NCBI RefSeq assembly: GCF_900109685.1
Contig: NZ_FOBB01000007.1
Coordinates: 62,001-126,000 of the forward strand
DNA: 64,000 nt
DNA from: Chitinophaga rupis
GTDB lineage: Bacteria > Bacteroidota > Bacteroidia > Chitinophagales > Chitinophagaceae
Reading direction: 5' to 3'
Of the stretch, positions 1 to 9,201 are shown in pieces; the stretch's first letter is position 1, and every line of letters begins with the position of its first letter. The position numbers were made by a program, and so were the translations under genes. The notes under the pieces are model-generated. The model ran no database searches, was not told the origin of the DNA, and was given only the letters and a program-made list of their open reading frames with translations.

Positions 1-2750
1 TAACGGTTAAGGGTAACAGCATTGTTGCACAGCTGAACCGTGACATTAATAAGCTGGATGAAACGGTGGTAATTGCTTATGGCACCACTACCAAAAGGCT
101 GAACCCCGGTGATGTAACCACCGTAACTGCGGAAGAAATTGCAAAGAACCCGGTTAACAATGTATTTGAAGCTATACAGGGAAAGGTGCCGGGCCTGTTT
201 ATTCAGCAGGCTACCGGGCAGCCGGGTGGTGCATTCAGCCTCCGGCTAAGGGGCTCCGCCAACTTTGCTTCAGCAGCGCCGCAGCCTTTGATCGTGGTGG
301 ATGGGGTGATCTATCCCGGCGGTACCCTGCCCATGTCAACCAACACCTCTTATGGCACTGCTGATTTTTTAAAAGGCGGCAGCGGGCTGAATTACCTGAA
401 CCCGAATGATATTGAAAGCATCAGCGTTTTAAAAGATGCAGATGCTACTGCCTTATACGGCTCATCCGGCGCATACGGGGTAATACTGATCACCACAAAG
501 AAAGCCAAACCAGGAGCGCCTACTATCAATGCCAATATTTATACCGGAGTATCCGTATTGGGTACCTCGCCAAAACTAATGCACACACAGGATTACTTAA
601 TGTTGCGGCGGGAAGCGCTGAAAAATGATGGCGCTACTGTTTCTGCATTTGATAAAGACCTTAATGGTACATGGCCCGAAGACCGTTATAACGATTTTAA
701 AAAGCAGTTACTGGGCAATTACGCGCAAACCACCAACGCAAACCTTTCCTATGGCGGCGGCACACAAAATACCAGTTACCTGATCAGCGGCAGCTTAAGG
801 AGCAATGGTAATATTCAGCGGCATAAAGGATCCTTCAAAGATGGCTCATTAAGATTTTCTTTGAATACCAATACACCTAACAATAGGCTTAGCTTTGCGC
901 TTTCCGGCACCTATCTTTCTTCCTCCAGTGACATGGTGCCTACTGATTTTTCATCCAGCGTTGTTTTTGCAGCTCCCAATGCGCCGCCTATCTTTTTGCC
1001 GGATGGCAGCATAAACTGGGAAACCGGCTCCAATGACCTGGCAGACGATATTAACAAGCAATATAAGAACGTTACCAATAATTTACTGGCCAACGGTACG
1101 CTTACCTACAAACCCATTAAGCAGCTAACCTTACGCGCCATATTGGGATACAATAATGTAAGTGGCCGGGAATTTATGGGATACCCCACCACCACAAAAG
1201 CGCCTTCCTATGCAAATGCTGCTGCTGAAACACATAGCCTGGTAAATACTTTTGAGGTGCGCACCCTAACGGTTTCTCCTTATGCGGAGTATAACACCAC
1301 CCTGTGGGGAAAAGGCGACCTGGGTGTTAAAGCCGGCGGCATGATAGATAATAAATTAAACAATAAAGTGGAGATCCATGGAGTAGGCTTTGCAACAGAC
1401 GCCCTGCTCAATAACCCGGCAGCCGGTACAACGGTTACCTCCACTTACAGTCAAACACCATACAGGTCTTTGGGCTTTCATACGGTTATTAAATTCGTAT
1501 GGGACCAAAAATATATCCTTAACCTTAACGGCAGAAGGGACGGCTCTACGAAATTCGGATCAGGGAAGAAATTCGGCAACTTTGGCTCCGTTGCTGCTGC
1601 ATGGATATTCAGTGAAGAAAAAGCTATAAAGAATAACCTTCCCTTTATAAGCTATGGGAAATTAAGGGGCAGTACCGGTATTATCGGAGGAGATGCCATT
1701 CCGGACTATTCTTACTTAAGCACCTATAGCTCATTTGGCGGTACTTACCAGGGGAAAACAGGACTTACCACCACATCACTGGCAAATCCTTTACTGAGCT
1801 GGGAAAGGAACAAGAACTCAGAAATAGGTTTGGAATTAGGTTTTTTACATGACAGGATTTATGCAGAGGCAAACTATTACTGGAATATAGCCTCTAATCA
1901 ATTGATCAACCAATCCCTGTCAACCGTAACCGGCTTTAGCGGGTACTCCATAAATTCAGATGCCGTTATACGCACCAGCGGATGGGAGCTGGCTTTAAAC
2001 ACCAGCAACATAAGAACGGAAGATCTTACATGGACAACCAGATTTAATATATCTATTCCAACCAGCAAGCTGATAAAGCTGCCCACTCACAGGAACCTGA
2101 GCAGCGCTTATATAGTGGGCAAGCCGGTTACCGGCACCCTGTTGTATAAATATAACGGCGTAAACCCGCAAACAGGCTACTACAGCTTTACTAACGCTAA
2201 AGGCACTACGGATGATTATAATTCCGGTTTGGTGGATGCAGATAAAACCGAATTTACAGACCTGGCTCCTAAATATTACGGCGGCTTTCAAAACTCGATC
2301 CATTATAAACAATGGGCCCTGGATTTTTCTTTCGTTTTTACCAAAAGACTGGGCAAAAATTTCCTGGGCCAGAGTGGATACACATTTGGATTTGCAGGGA
2401 TGAATGGCGGGGTGGAATGGTTACGCCGCTGGCAAAAACCGGGTGATGTAACTGATATACCTAAGGTAAGCACTAACATACTTGACAATTATTTCAGACA
2501 GGACATTTTCAATCAAAGCACAGGCGCCTATAGTGATGCCTCTTATGCCAGGTTGCAGAATGTAAGTATCAACTACCGTTTCAAATCTGAATCCTTGCGG
2601 AGATTTCATTTACGGGATGTAACGGTTTACCTGCAGGGCCAGAATTTATGGACCATCTCCAGGTATGGCGGCGTAGACCCTGAAAATTTGGATGCAGGTA
2701 CCATACCGCCCATGCGCATATTCACCGCAGGCGCAAATATTACACTTTAA
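1..2750 (+). CDS. SusC/RagA-family TonB-dependent outer-membrane receptor, 5' end missing
   Basis: Outer-membrane, TonB-energised import channel of the SusC type, expected to work with the SusD lipoprotein encoded 11 bp downstream. The frame is already open at base 3 (reads T-V-K-G-N-S-I-V-A-Q-L), so the signal peptide, carboxypeptidase-like domain and start codon lie outside the window; about 915 residues are visible. The segment E-T-V-V-I-A-Y-G is the usual junction into the plug. The plug shows GLFIQQATGQPGG, PLIVVDGVIYPGG and ISVLKDADATALYGS, all typical of SusC plugs. The barrel ends in MRIFTAGANITL with the usual terminal aromatic/hydrophobic pattern. No CAZyme is linked; the only downstream partners are SusD and a thioredoxin-like protein, so the cargo cannot be named. 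Confidence 0.93.
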   Translation, partial: TVKGNSIVAQLNRDINKLDETVVIAYGTTTKRLNPGDVTTVTAEEIAKNPVNNVFEAIQGKVPGLFIQQATGQPGGAFSLRLRGSANFASAAPQPLIVVDGVIYPGGTLPMSTNTSYGTADFLKGGSGLNYLNPNDIESISVLKDADATALYGSSGAYGVILITTKKAKPGAPTINANIYTGVSVLGTSPKLMHTQDYLMLRREALKNDGATVSAFDKDLNGTWPEDRYNDFKKQLLGNYAQTTNANLSYGGGTQNTSYLISGSLRSNGNIQRHKGSFKDGSLRFSLNTNTPNNRLSFALSGTYLSSSSDMVPTDFSSSVVFAAPNAPPIFLPDGSINWETGSNDLADDINKQYKNVTNNLLANGTLTYKPIKQLTLRAILGYNNVSGREFMGYPTTTKAPSYANAAAETHSLVNTFEVRTLTVSPYAEYNTTLWGKGDLGVKAGGMIDNKLNNKVEIHGVGFATDALLNNPAAGTTVTSTYSQTPYRSLGFHTVIKFVWDQKYILNLNGRRDGSTKFGSGKKFGNFGSVAAAWIFSEEKAIKNNLPFISYGKLRGSTGIIGGDAIPDYSYLSTYSSFGGTYQGKTGLTTTSLANPLLSWERNKNSEIGLELGFLHDRIYAEANYYWNIASNQLINQSLSTVTGFSGYSINSDAVIRTSGWELALNTSNIRTEDLTWTTRFNISIPTSKLIKLPTHRNLSSAYIVGKPVTGTLLYKYNGVNPQTGYYSFTNAKGTTDDYNSGLVDADKTEFTDLAPKYYGGFQNSIHYKQWALDFSFVFTKRLGKNFLGQSGYTFGFAGMNGGVEWLRRWQKPGDVTDIPKVSTNILDNYFRQDIFNQSTGAYSDASYARLQNVSINYRFKSESLRRFHLRDVTVYLQGQNLWTISRYGGVDPENLDAGTIPPMRIFTAGANITL

Positions 2751-2761
2751 AGCATTTTAAA

Positions 2762-4207
2762 ATGAAGCTCAACACCAGAAAATATACGATCATTGCCCTG
2801 ATTGCATGCTCCTTAACGCTGTTAATGAGCTGCGAAAAATACCTGGAGAATACACAATTGCCTGCAGGCACTATTGCAGGTAAAGATGCTTTTACTTCAG
2901 ATAATGCAGTATCGGCCATTGTAACGGGTAGCTTTTTCAGCTTAAATAGTTCCGGCCCGTTCTCAGGCGGAGGGGCCTCAAACATGGCCTATACCACCGG
3001 GCTTTATACAGATGAATTGCAAAACATCAGTACCTCTGCTTTTGCAGTGGCGCTTTATACAAATGCTATTAAAGCAAACAATGTAACTCACTGGACGGAT
3101 CTGTATAGCAAAATATACGTGGTGAATGGCGCTATTGAAGGCATCCGTAATACGCCGGCCATGTTATATTATAAAGACCAGTGGCTGGGGGAAAGTCTTT
3201 TTACGCGGGCGCTCCTTTATTATTACCTGGTTAATCTTTACGGCGATGTGCCTTTGGCTTTGACTACTGATTATACGGTTAACAATCAATTAAGCCGGGC
3301 ACCACAAAGCCAGGTTTACCGGCAAATTATTGCAGATCTTAAGACCGCGCAAAGTTTGTTAAGCAGCAATTATAAAGATGGGTATGGATCAAACACTAAT
3401 GACCGGGTAAGGCCCAACCAGGCTGCGGCAACGGCTTTATTGGCAAAAGCTTATTTATATACGCAGCAATGGGACAGTGCTGAAGTGCAGGCAGCTTCCA
3501 TTATCAATAATACAGCCTATCAGCTGCTAACGCCGGACCAGGTTTTCCTGGCAAACAGTAAAGAAACCATCTGGGCCCTGGCAACCATTTCCGATGTAAA
3601 AGCATATGAATATGGCTTGTATAACAATGGTATGCCGGCGGAGCTTACACCGCCTAAAGATCCTGCCACCGCCTACTCTGTTTTGGTGGCCATGAGCAAT
3701 TTCCTGCTTAGCGCATTTGAGCCTAATGATGCCCGCTTCAGCAATTGGGTACGATCCACCACTATTACGGCATCTGCTACCAGCCCGGCTGTTACTTATT
3801 ATTTTCCCAATAAATATAAATCATCAATTAATGGCGCTGAAAGGGAGGTGGTGTTAAGACTGGCGGATATGTACCTGGTACGGGCAGAAGCACGCGCCCG
3901 GCAAAATAATATCAGCGGCGCACAGGCAGACCTGGATGTAGTAAGAACACGGGCCGGGCTTGCGGGTACAACAGCCAGCACTCAGCCGGCTTTGCTGGCT
4001 GCCATTGCTAAGGAAAGACAAACAGAATTATTCACAGAATGCGGAAACAGGTTTTTTGATCTGAAAAGAACCGGAACGATAGATGGAGTAATGAATGTAG
4101 TAGCGCCGCAAAAAGGTGGCAGCTGGAGCAGCTATAAGCAGCTATGGCCCATACCTCCAAACGACATTATACTGAACCCACATATAGCACCTAATCCTGG
4201 ATATTAA
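2762..4207 (+). CDS. SusD/RagB-family nutrient-binding outer-membrane lipoprotein
   Basis: Surface lipoprotein that caps a SusC channel and binds the substrate. A type II signal peptide is visible, with the lipobox L-L-M-S-C placing the lipidated cysteine at residue 24. The 481-residue length and TPR-like helical body are normal for SusD. The C-terminal family signature is present: VRLRADMYLVRAEA-type helix (seen here as LRLADMYLVRAEARAR), then ERQTELFTECGNRFFDLKR and the closing LWPIPPNDIILNP. It starts 11 bp after the SusC stop and is followed by a TlpA-like protein 17 bp later, which indicates one operon. The ligand is unknown. Confidence 0.93.
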   Translation: MKLNTRKYTIIALIACSLTLLMSCEKYLENTQLPAGTIAGKDAFTSDNAVSAIVTGSFFSLNSSGPFSGGGASNMAYTTGLYTDELQNISTSAFAVALYTNAIKANNVTHWTDLYSKIYVVNGAIEGIRNTPAMLYYKDQWLGESLFTRALLYYYLVNLYGDVPLALTTDYTVNNQLSRAPQSQVYRQIIADLKTAQSLLSSNYKDGYGSNTNDRVRPNQAAATALLAKAYLYTQQWDSAEVQAASIINNTAYQLLTPDQVFLANSKETIWALATISDVKAYEYGLYNNGMPAELTPPKDPATAYSVLVAMSNFLLSAFEPNDARFSNWVRSTTITASATSPAVTYYFPNKYKSSINGAEREVVLRLADMYLVRAEARARQNNISGAQADLDVVRTRAGLAGTTASTQPALLAAIAKERQTELFTECGNRFFDLKRTGTIDGVMNVVAPQKGGSWSSYKQLWPIPPNDIILNPHIAPNPGY

Positions 4208-4224
4208 CAACATAAAAATAAAAA

Positions 4225-5382
4225 ATGAATAAGCTGATATTAACAGCATTGGCGCTGGCCCCTGTATTGAGCTATGCGCAAAGCGGAAACTATCATTTAA
4301 CCGTAATACTGAAAAATACTAAAGCGCCGGCAAAGGCTTACCTGGTCCGTGATTATGGAATGAATGTGCAGCGGACGCTGGATTCTGCTGCAGTAAAGGA
4401 GGGCACCTTCCTGTTTAAAGGAACCGTTGAGAGCCCGGTTAAAGCAGACCTGGTAATAGATCACGCCGGCCAGGGCCTGAATAGCCTGGGCCGCACTGCA
4501 GATGTACGGGTCGTGTATCTTGAAAAAGGTAACATCCTGGTTAAGGGGGATGATGTGGTTAAACAAGCTGTTATTACAGGGTCTGCGATCAATACGGAAT
4601 ATGTAAAGTACCACGCGGCAGTACTGGCTCCTGCCGAAAAAGTTATGGATAATATAGAGGCAGAATATAACGCAGCTGCTGATGATAAAAAGAAAGATCC
4701 GGCATTTATGAGCAGCTTGCAGGCTAAAATGGAAAAAGCATTGCAGGGAAGGGATTCTCTTCAATATGTATACATCCGCAAAAATCCGGATTCCTATTTA
4801 AGCCTGGAAGCATTGACAGCAGTGGCAGGTGATAATATGGATCTAGATAAAGTAAGGCCTCTTTTCAAAGGGCTTTCCGCCAGGTTGCGCAATAGTAAGG
4901 ACGGAAAGGCCTTTGCTAAATTAATGGATGAAGTAGGGCATACTGCAATAGGGGCTATGGCGCCTGACTTTACCCAGCTTGATGTGAATGACAAACCCGT
5001 GAAGCTGTCAGATTTCAGAGGCAAGTATGTGCTGGTTGACTTCTGGGCATCCTGGTGCGGCCCTTGCCGTGCAGAAAATCCTAATGTAGTGAAGGCATTC
5101 AATACCTATAAGGATAAGAATTTTACGGTACTGGGTGTATCGCTGGACCGGCCGGGTAAAAAAGATGCATGGCTGGCCGCTATTAAAGCAGATGGGCTGG
5201 GTTGGACACAGGTTTCAGATCTGAAGTTCTGGGATAACAGTGCAGCCCGGCAATATCGTATCAGGTCTATTCCTCAAAACTTTTTAATTGATCCAAGTGG
5301 AAAGATCGTAGGTAAGAACCTTCGCGGGGAAGCGCTGAGCCAAAAGCTGGAAGCGCTGCTGGTTGCTAAAGGAGGTAAATAG
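4225..5382 (+). CDS. TlpA/ResA-like thioredoxin-fold protein with N-terminal DUF4369-like domain
   Basis: Exported thiol-disulfide protein. Residues 1-18 form a signal peptide (ends S-Y-A-Q). Residues about 22-120 resemble the beta-rich DUF4369 domain often fused to Bacteroidota thioredoxins. A helical linker follows at about 125-235. The C-terminal thioredoxin domain begins at about 244 (A-M-A-P-D-F) and carries the active site W-C278-G-P-C281 in FWASWCGPCRAENP; the cis-proline loop is S-I-P-Q-N-F. It is the third gene of the SusC/SusD operon. Such trios are common in Chitinophaga-like genomes, but whether the protein reduces a substrate or serves the transporter cannot be read from sequence. 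Confidence 0.88.
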   Translation: MNKLILTALALAPVLSYAQSGNYHLTVILKNTKAPAKAYLVRDYGMNVQRTLDSAAVKEGTFLFKGTVESPVKADLVIDHAGQGLNSLGRTADVRVVYLEKGNILVKGDDVVKQAVITGSAINTEYVKYHAAVLAPAEKVMDNIEAEYNAAADDKKKDPAFMSSLQAKMEKALQGRDSLQYVYIRKNPDSYLSLEALTAVAGDNMDLDKVRPLFKGLSARLRNSKDGKAFAKLMDEVGHTAIGAMAPDFTQLDVNDKPVKLSDFRGKYVLVDFWASWCGPCRAENPNVVKAFNTYKDKNFTVLGVSLDRPGKKDAWLAAIKADGLGWTQVSDLKFWDNSAARQYRIRSIPQNFLIDPSGKIVGKNLRGEALSQKLEALLVAKGGK

Positions 5383-5432
5383 GGTGATTTGTAGGTATAA
5401 CCACCTTAACATTCATCAGCACACTTATATAC

Positions 5433-6149
5433 TTATTCCGATGTGCCATACCCGGATATCTCGATCAATTTCTTTACATCGGTAATGCAGATCTTTCTCC
5501 CTTGCGTACGCAGAATGCCTGCGAGCTTAAATTCTGTTAAAAACCGGGCGATGTTCTCATCGCCGGTGCCTACCATATTTGCCAGATCGTTGCGGGAAAC
5601 ATTGATCATGATCTCCTCTCCGGCTGCGGTTCCTTCTTTGAATTTCTCACGTAATACAATCAGCGTGATCGCTAATCGTTCCTTTACGGAGCGCTGGGCA
5701 ACAACAGAAATGCTATTTATTAATACCGCAAATTCATGGCTGAGCGTTTTTAGCAGTCTGCGTGGTAAAACGGTAGACTTTTCTATGGCGCTTAAAAAAT
5801 CCTCTTTGGGAATGAATGCAATAACGCATTCTTCTAAAGTAGCAGCAGAATCCGGGTAACGTTCATCTGCTAAAATAGCGTGATATCCTATTAGCTCGCC
5901 GGTATTGGCAACATATATGATCTGTTCTCTTCCTGTCTGGTCAACCTGGTACTTTTTCACCTTCCCCTTTTTTATAAAGAAGATCCCCGAAGCAACCGCA
6001 CCCTCCCTGAATATTACTTCTCCTTTATTATACTTCTGTTCTAACATGTTAGCGCAGAGGTATCCGTATTCGTCTTCCGGCAAATTATTCAGGATGGACT
6101 GTGATTTGAAGTTCCATTTATCAATTGGGAACAGACCTGCTAAACTCAT
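5433..6149 (-). CDS. Crp/Fnr-family transcriptional regulator, copy 1
   Basis: Cyclic-nucleotide-binding-like sensor domain at about residues 20-130 (KGEVIFREGAVASGIFFIKKG, then GELIGYHAILADERYPDSA), a dimerisation helix, and a C-terminal winged helix-turn-helix (SRNDLANMVGTGDENIARF). Only isolated cysteines are present in the sensor part, so an FNR-type [4Fe-4S] cluster is not supported and the effector is unknown. It is clearly paralogous to the regulator at 8494-9201: both open with G-L-F-P-I-D-K-W and share YPDSAA, FIPKEDFL and LLKTLSHEFAVL. It is transcribed away from a methyltransferase gene. Its own probable -7 element (TACCTTTG on the minus strand, 6223-6230) lies upstream of two Crp/Fnr boxes, so autorepression is plausible. 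Confidence 0.9.
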   Translation of the reverse strand: MSLAGLFPIDKWNFKSQSILNNLPEDEYGYLCANMLEQKYNKGEVIFREGAVASGIFFIKKGKVKKYQVDQTGREQIIYVANTGELIGYHAILADERYPDSAATLEECVIAFIPKEDFLSAIEKSTVLPRRLLKTLSHEFAVLINSISVVAQRSVKERLAITLIVLREKFKEGTAAGEEIMINVSRNDLANMVGTGDENIARFLTEFKLAGILRTQGRKICITDVKKLIEISGYGTSE

Positions 6150-6167
6150 AATTGATCTAATTGATAA

Positions 6168-6236
6168 AAAGTGATCTTTTGCAGCTTTTAAATTGAAAAG
6201 TATCAGTTAAACCAGACCTCCTCAAAGGTACCTTTG
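6168..6236 (+). promoter_or_regulatory. Divergent promoter with two Crp/Fnr-type boxes (copy A)
   Basis: Two 14-mers of the form (T/G)TGA-N6-(T/G)CA(G/A/C) are spaced 22 bp centre to centre: GTGATCTTTTGCAG at 6171-6184 and TTGAAAAGTATCAG at 6193-6206. A TACCTTTG -7 element follows at 6229-6236 for the methyltransferase gene. The same palindrome, CAAAGGTACCTTTG at 6223-6236, supplies a minus-strand TACCTTTG for the Crp gene. For the plus-strand promoter the proximal box centre falls near -42, a class II activator position. The 46-bp block 6168-6213 matches the inverted block 10790-10835 at 41 of 46 positions. Confidence 0.75.
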
Positions 6237-6304
6237 CCATAGGAGAATATCAACTATTTCTCGCTATCAGAATTAACATATCAAAGTTGCTAATTAATAC
6301 TAAA

Positions 6305-6901
6305 ATGGGAAAAAACCTGGTTAAATCTGCCTGGTACACGACCGATGCCGCATTTGACTGGTTGTATCCCGAGCGGATACAGCTACTCTCAAAACGGCAT
6401 TGGACCCCAGTGGACGTGGCTAAAAAAGCTGCCCGGTTTTTAGCAACAGAACCGGGAAAGAAGGTCCTGGATATTGGCAGCGGTGTTGGGAAGTTTGCCC
6501 TCATCGGTGCACATTACTTTCCGGATGTTCTTTTCTACGGGGTGGAACAAAGAAGAGAGCTGCACCACTATGCACAGGCAGCTAAAGAGTATACTAAAAC
6601 AAATAATGCCGGCTTTATTCATGGCAACTTTACACAGGTTGACCTGGCAGAATATGATCACTTTTATTTTTATAATGCTTTTTTTGAAAATTTAGATAGT
6701 AATGGCAGGATGGATCATCAGATGGAGTATTCCACTGGTTTGTATAACTATTACTCCCGTTACCTGTTTAAAGAATTGGATGCCAAACCCAGCGGAACAA
6801 GACTGGCGACCTTCCATAGCCTTGAAGATGAAATTCCTTCCAGTTACCAGATAGTAGATGTCTCAACGGATCTTCTATTAAAAACATGGATAAAGAAGTG
6901 A
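6305..6901 (+). CDS. SAM-dependent methyltransferase, copy 1
   Basis: Class I (Rossmann) methyltransferase of about 198 residues. The SAM-binding motif I is KVLDIGSGVGKFAL, followed by the acidic/aromatic strand YGVEQRRELHHYA and the FIHGNFTQVDLAEYDHFYFY segment. The arrangement recalls DOT1-like small methyltransferases, but the substrate cannot be assigned. ATG 6305 is chosen; an in-frame ATG at 6287 would add six residues. It is paralogous to 7743-8366 (shared HWTP, LDIGSG-GKF, YDHFYF, GTRLAT, WIK end). It heads a plus-strand operon with a small protein and a DUF983 protein, under the double Crp/Fnr-box promoter just upstream. Confidence 0.82.
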   Translation: MGKNLVKSAWYTTDAAFDWLYPERIQLLSKRHWTPVDVAKKAARFLATEPGKKVLDIGSGVGKFALIGAHYFPDVLFYGVEQRRELHHYAQAAKEYTKTNNAGFIHGNFTQVDLAEYDHFYFYNAFFENLDSNGRMDHQMEYSTGLYNYYSRYLFKELDAKPSGTRLATFHSLEDEIPSSYQIVDVSTDLLLKTWIKK

Positions 6902-6944
6902 TTAAGATCTCTCACAGATCAATGTTAAAGTAAATACATTCAAT

Positions 6945-7214
6945 ATGACCACTGATGAATACGTGACCACTATCATTGAGCAAATTGAGGTTGCAAAAGA
7001 TGATAAAGAGGTGGAAAGGATCATTCAAATAGCGGTTACGAAAATGGAAGAAAGGAAAAAAAATGGGTTCATTATACAACGGTGCATGGACAAATTAGGC
7101 ATTGCTATACAAGATCTGCAAGTGCTTGAATCCAGTAACAGCCGGTGGAATTGCTACCGGTTTGCATTGATCTGCATAGGAAAATTGACGGTTAAGAATG
7201 TAATTAAGGACTAG
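6945..7214 (+). CDS. Small unknown protein, 89 residues, copy 1
   Basis: Unrecognised small protein, predominantly helical, no signal peptide or membrane segment. It begins M-T-T-D-E-Y and resembles the 96-residue product at 9992-10282, which begins M-M-T-T-D-K-Y: both share an I-x-E-Q motif near residue 11, a central charged helix, and an S-x-x-W-x-x-x-R-x-A-x-I pattern near the C-terminus. It lies 43 bp after the methyltransferase and 15 bp before the DUF983 gene, so it is probably co-transcribed. The second copy also sits in a double-box Crp/Fnr operon, which links its role to that regulon. No function is proposed. Confidence 0.7.
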   Translation: MTTDEYVTTIIEQIEVAKDDKEVERIIQIAVTKMEERKKNGFIIQRCMDKLGIAIQDLQVLESSNSRWNCYRFALICIGKLTVKNVIKD

Positions 7215-7229
7215 AAGAAAAATATCCTG

Positions 7230-7643
7230 ATGAGTAAATCTAATTTTATTGCCAGCATTTTGAAGAGTAAATGTCCCCGGTGCAGAATGGGAATATTATT
7301 TAAAGCAAATAACCCCTACCAGCTAAAGAATGTTCTTGACATGCACGAACAGTGCCCGGTATGTGGACAGCAAACAGAACTGGAAATCGGATTTTGGTAC
7401 GGTACAGGGTATGTCAGCTATGTATTGGCAGTACTTTTTTCCATATTTAATTTAACCTGGTACTGGTTGGTCTTCGGTATAACATGGAAAGATAATAGTG
7501 TGTACCACTGGCTTATTGTTAATGGAATAATACTTACCCTGTCTATGCCTGTTCTCATGCGCTTGTCCCGGATAGTGTATTTAAACTTTTATGTTTATTA
7601 TGATCCGGATACTGAGATTATTAAAAGGCAACGTGGTAAATAA
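7230..7643 (+). CDS. DUF983-family zinc-ribbon membrane protein
   Basis: Protein of 137 residues with an N-terminal zinc-ribbon-like part (CPRCRMGILF around residues 14-23, second pair CPVCG around 42-46) followed by two hydrophobic segments (about residues 61-83 and 89-112). This four-cysteine plus two-helix layout matches DUF983 proteins, whose function is unknown. It is the last gene of the Crp/Fnr-box operon starting at 6305, ahead of a hairpin terminator at 7717. Confidence 0.82.
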   Translation: MSKSNFIASILKSKCPRCRMGILFKANNPYQLKNVLDMHEQCPVCGQQTELEIGFWYGTGYVSYVLAVLFSIFNLTWYWLVFGITWKDNSVYHWLIVNGIILTLSMPVLMRLSRIVYLNFYVYYDPDTEIIKRQRGK

Positions 7644-7716
7644 ACGGATTGTTATACACTTAACAGATCAAAAACCAACTCTTAGATATAGTGTCGCATA
7701 ATCAAAAGTTTTCTGG

Positions 7717-7738
7717 AAGGAGCACGTCTGTGCTCCTT
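7717..7738. terminator. Bidirectional hairpin terminator
   Basis: Perfect 9-bp stem AAGGAGCAC/GTGCTCCTT with a 4-base loop, followed by AATTTT on the plus strand. It lies between the convergent ends of the DUF983 gene and the second methyltransferase gene. Confidence 0.75.
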
Positions 7739-7742
7739 AATT

Positions 7743-8366
7743 TTATACCTTAATCCAGAAACTTAACAAATGATCTATTTCAGTACCCACCAAATGATAA
7801 CCACCGGGGACTTCTTCCTCTGAACAATGGTAGGTAGCAAGCCTTGTACCTGCGGGCATTTTTTTCAGCTGATCACATAAATACCGGTTATAACTATTAT
7901 ACAGGGACCTGGAATAGGAAAGTTTATTATCTATTTTTTGAGTACCCGGGAGGTTCTCATAGAAGGAGTTAAAAAAATAAAAATGATCATATTCTCTGAA
8001 ATCAAGCTCAAGTAGGTTGGCATGTATGAATGTTACATTGCTGAGCCCTAACATTTCTTTTGCAGTGGTAGCATAAAATACCAGGTCATTCCGCTGTTCA
8101 ATTCCATAAAAGTTGGCTGCCGGGTTATAATAGGCGCCACTCAGGCAAAATTTTCCGGGCCCGCTGCCTATATCCAATATTTTTGCGCCAGATTTGGCTG
8201 CCAGAAAATCCGAGGCCTTTTGAGCAACTTTTAAAGGGGTCCAATGCTTTTGTGCGAGCTCCCGTATGTAAAGCGGATATAGATGATGAAAATTAAAATC
8301 GGAATCAAACCATTTATTTAAATGTCCGGATAAAGAGGGTGTTGTTAATGACATACACTGGTACAA
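7743..8366 (-). CDS. SAM-dependent methyltransferase, copy 2
   Basis: Class I methyltransferase of 207 residues, or 203 if ATG at 8354 (M-S-L-T-T-P-S-L) is used. Motif I is KILDIGSGPGKFCL, followed by YGIEQRNDLVFYA and FIHANLLELDFREYDHFYFF. It aligns along its whole length with the product of 6305-6901. The gene runs divergently from the second Crp/Fnr gene, repeating the arrangement of copy 1, and has a TACCTTTG -7 element on the minus strand with two Crp/Fnr-type boxes behind it. It appears monocistronic, ending at a shared hairpin. The substrate is unknown. Confidence 0.82.
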   Translation of the reverse strand: MYQCMSLTTPSLSGHLNKWFDSDFNFHHLYPLYIRELAQKHWTPLKVAQKASDFLAAKSGAKILDIGSGPGKFCLSGAYYNPAANFYGIEQRNDLVFYATTAKEMLGLSNVTFIHANLLELDFREYDHFYFFNSFYENLPGTQKIDNKLSYSRSLYNSYNRYLCDQLKKMPAGTRLATYHCSEEEVPGGYHLVGTEIDHLLSFWIKV

Positions 8367-8402
8367 TAAATTTTTCCTTGCATAATTTTCTTAATTCATT
8401 TA

Positions 8403-8468
8403 CAAAGGTATTTCGCAATCTATTCGTTTACAGTAAACTTTATCACCTTGAAAAGTGACTTTTTTCAA
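8403..8468 (-). promoter_or_regulatory. Promoter of methyltransferase copy 2 with two Crp/Fnr-type boxes (copy C)
   Basis: Read on the minus strand: TTGAAAAAAGTCAC (8468-8455), GTGATAAAGTTTAC (8446-8433) and TACCTTTG (8410-8403). Box spacing (22 bp) and distance to the -7 element are identical to the promoters at 6168-6236 and 10767-10835, although the surrounding bases have diverged. The distal box reads GTGACTTTTTTCAA on the plus strand and lies just upstream of the second Crp/Fnr gene, so it could also serve autoregulation. Confidence 0.7.
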
Positions 8469-8493
8469 TTCTAAAATGTTAATTTTAGTTGTT

Positions 8494-9201
8494 ATGAGCA
8501 TCAAAGGACTTTTTCCTATAGACAAGTGGGATTTCAAGAGTGAATCCATCTTTGCCGATCTGCGGCCGGAGGACTTTGAGCTGCTGACTGCCCATAAAAG
8601 TGAGCATGTTTATAAAAAAAATGATATTCTTTTCAGGGAAGGAACTTACCCATCAGGGATATTTTTTATCAACAAGGGAAAGGTAAAAAAATATAAGGTA
8701 GACAAGGATGGAAAGGAGCAGATAATTTATTTAGCAAATACCGCGCAGCTTATCGGTTATCACGCTATTCTTTCGGGAGATCGTTATCCGGATTCAGCTG
8801 CTGTTATGGAAGAAAGCGTTATTACTTTTATTCCTAAAGAAGATTTTTTGAAGACCCTGGATCAATCTCCGGCATTGAACAAGAGGCTGCTTAAAACTTT
8901 AAGCCATGAGTTTGCCGTACTGGCAAACAGCCTGACCATGTTCGCTCAAAAAACGGTACGGGAACGGTTGGCGCTGCAATTAATTGTTATCCGGGAAAAG
9001 CATAAAGTAGATGCTGTTGAAGGTGCGCCCGTAGAAATAAATATTAGCCGGGAGGACCTGGCCAGCCTTGTAGGCACTGCCAGGGAAAACGTAATAAGGA
9101 TCTTAACTGAATTTAAGGAAAAGGGCATTTTGGAAACAAAGGGCAGAAAAATTATAGTGAAGGATATTAATACGCTGATTAAAATTGCTAATCACAAATA
9201 G
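8494..9201 (+). CDS. Crp/Fnr-family transcriptional regulator, copy 2
   Basis: Crp/Fnr protein of 235 residues. Its sensor domain (KKNDILFREGTYPSGIFF, then QLIGYHAILSGDRYPDSA) leads to a C-terminal winged helix-turn-helix (SREDLASLVGTARENVIRI). No cysteine occurs anywhere, so iron-sulfur sensing as in classical FNR is excluded. ATG 8494 is chosen because it aligns with the start of the paralogue at 5433-6149; an upstream GTG at 8455 would sit inside a regulatory box. It is divergent from methyltransferase copy 2. The 3' end overlaps the convergent DUF1275 gene by 10 bp. Confidence 0.9.
   Translation: MSIKGLFPIDKWDFKSESIFADLRPEDFELLTAHKSEHVYKKNDILFREGTYPSGIFFINKGKVKKYKVDKDGKEQIIYLANTAQLIGYHAILSGDRYPDSAAVMEESVITFIPKEDFLKTLDQSPALNKRLLKTLSHEFAVLANSLTMFAQKTVRERLALQLIVIREKHKVDAVEGAPVEINISREDLASLVGTARENVIRILTEFKEKGILETKGRKIIVKDINTLIKIANHK

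Noticed and set aside
8455..8493. Upstream GTG start for the second Crp/Fnr regulator
   Set aside because: The GTG is the first half-site of a regulatory box conserved in spacing at three promoters, and the extra 13 residues have no counterpart in the paralogue. ATG 8494 aligns with its start.
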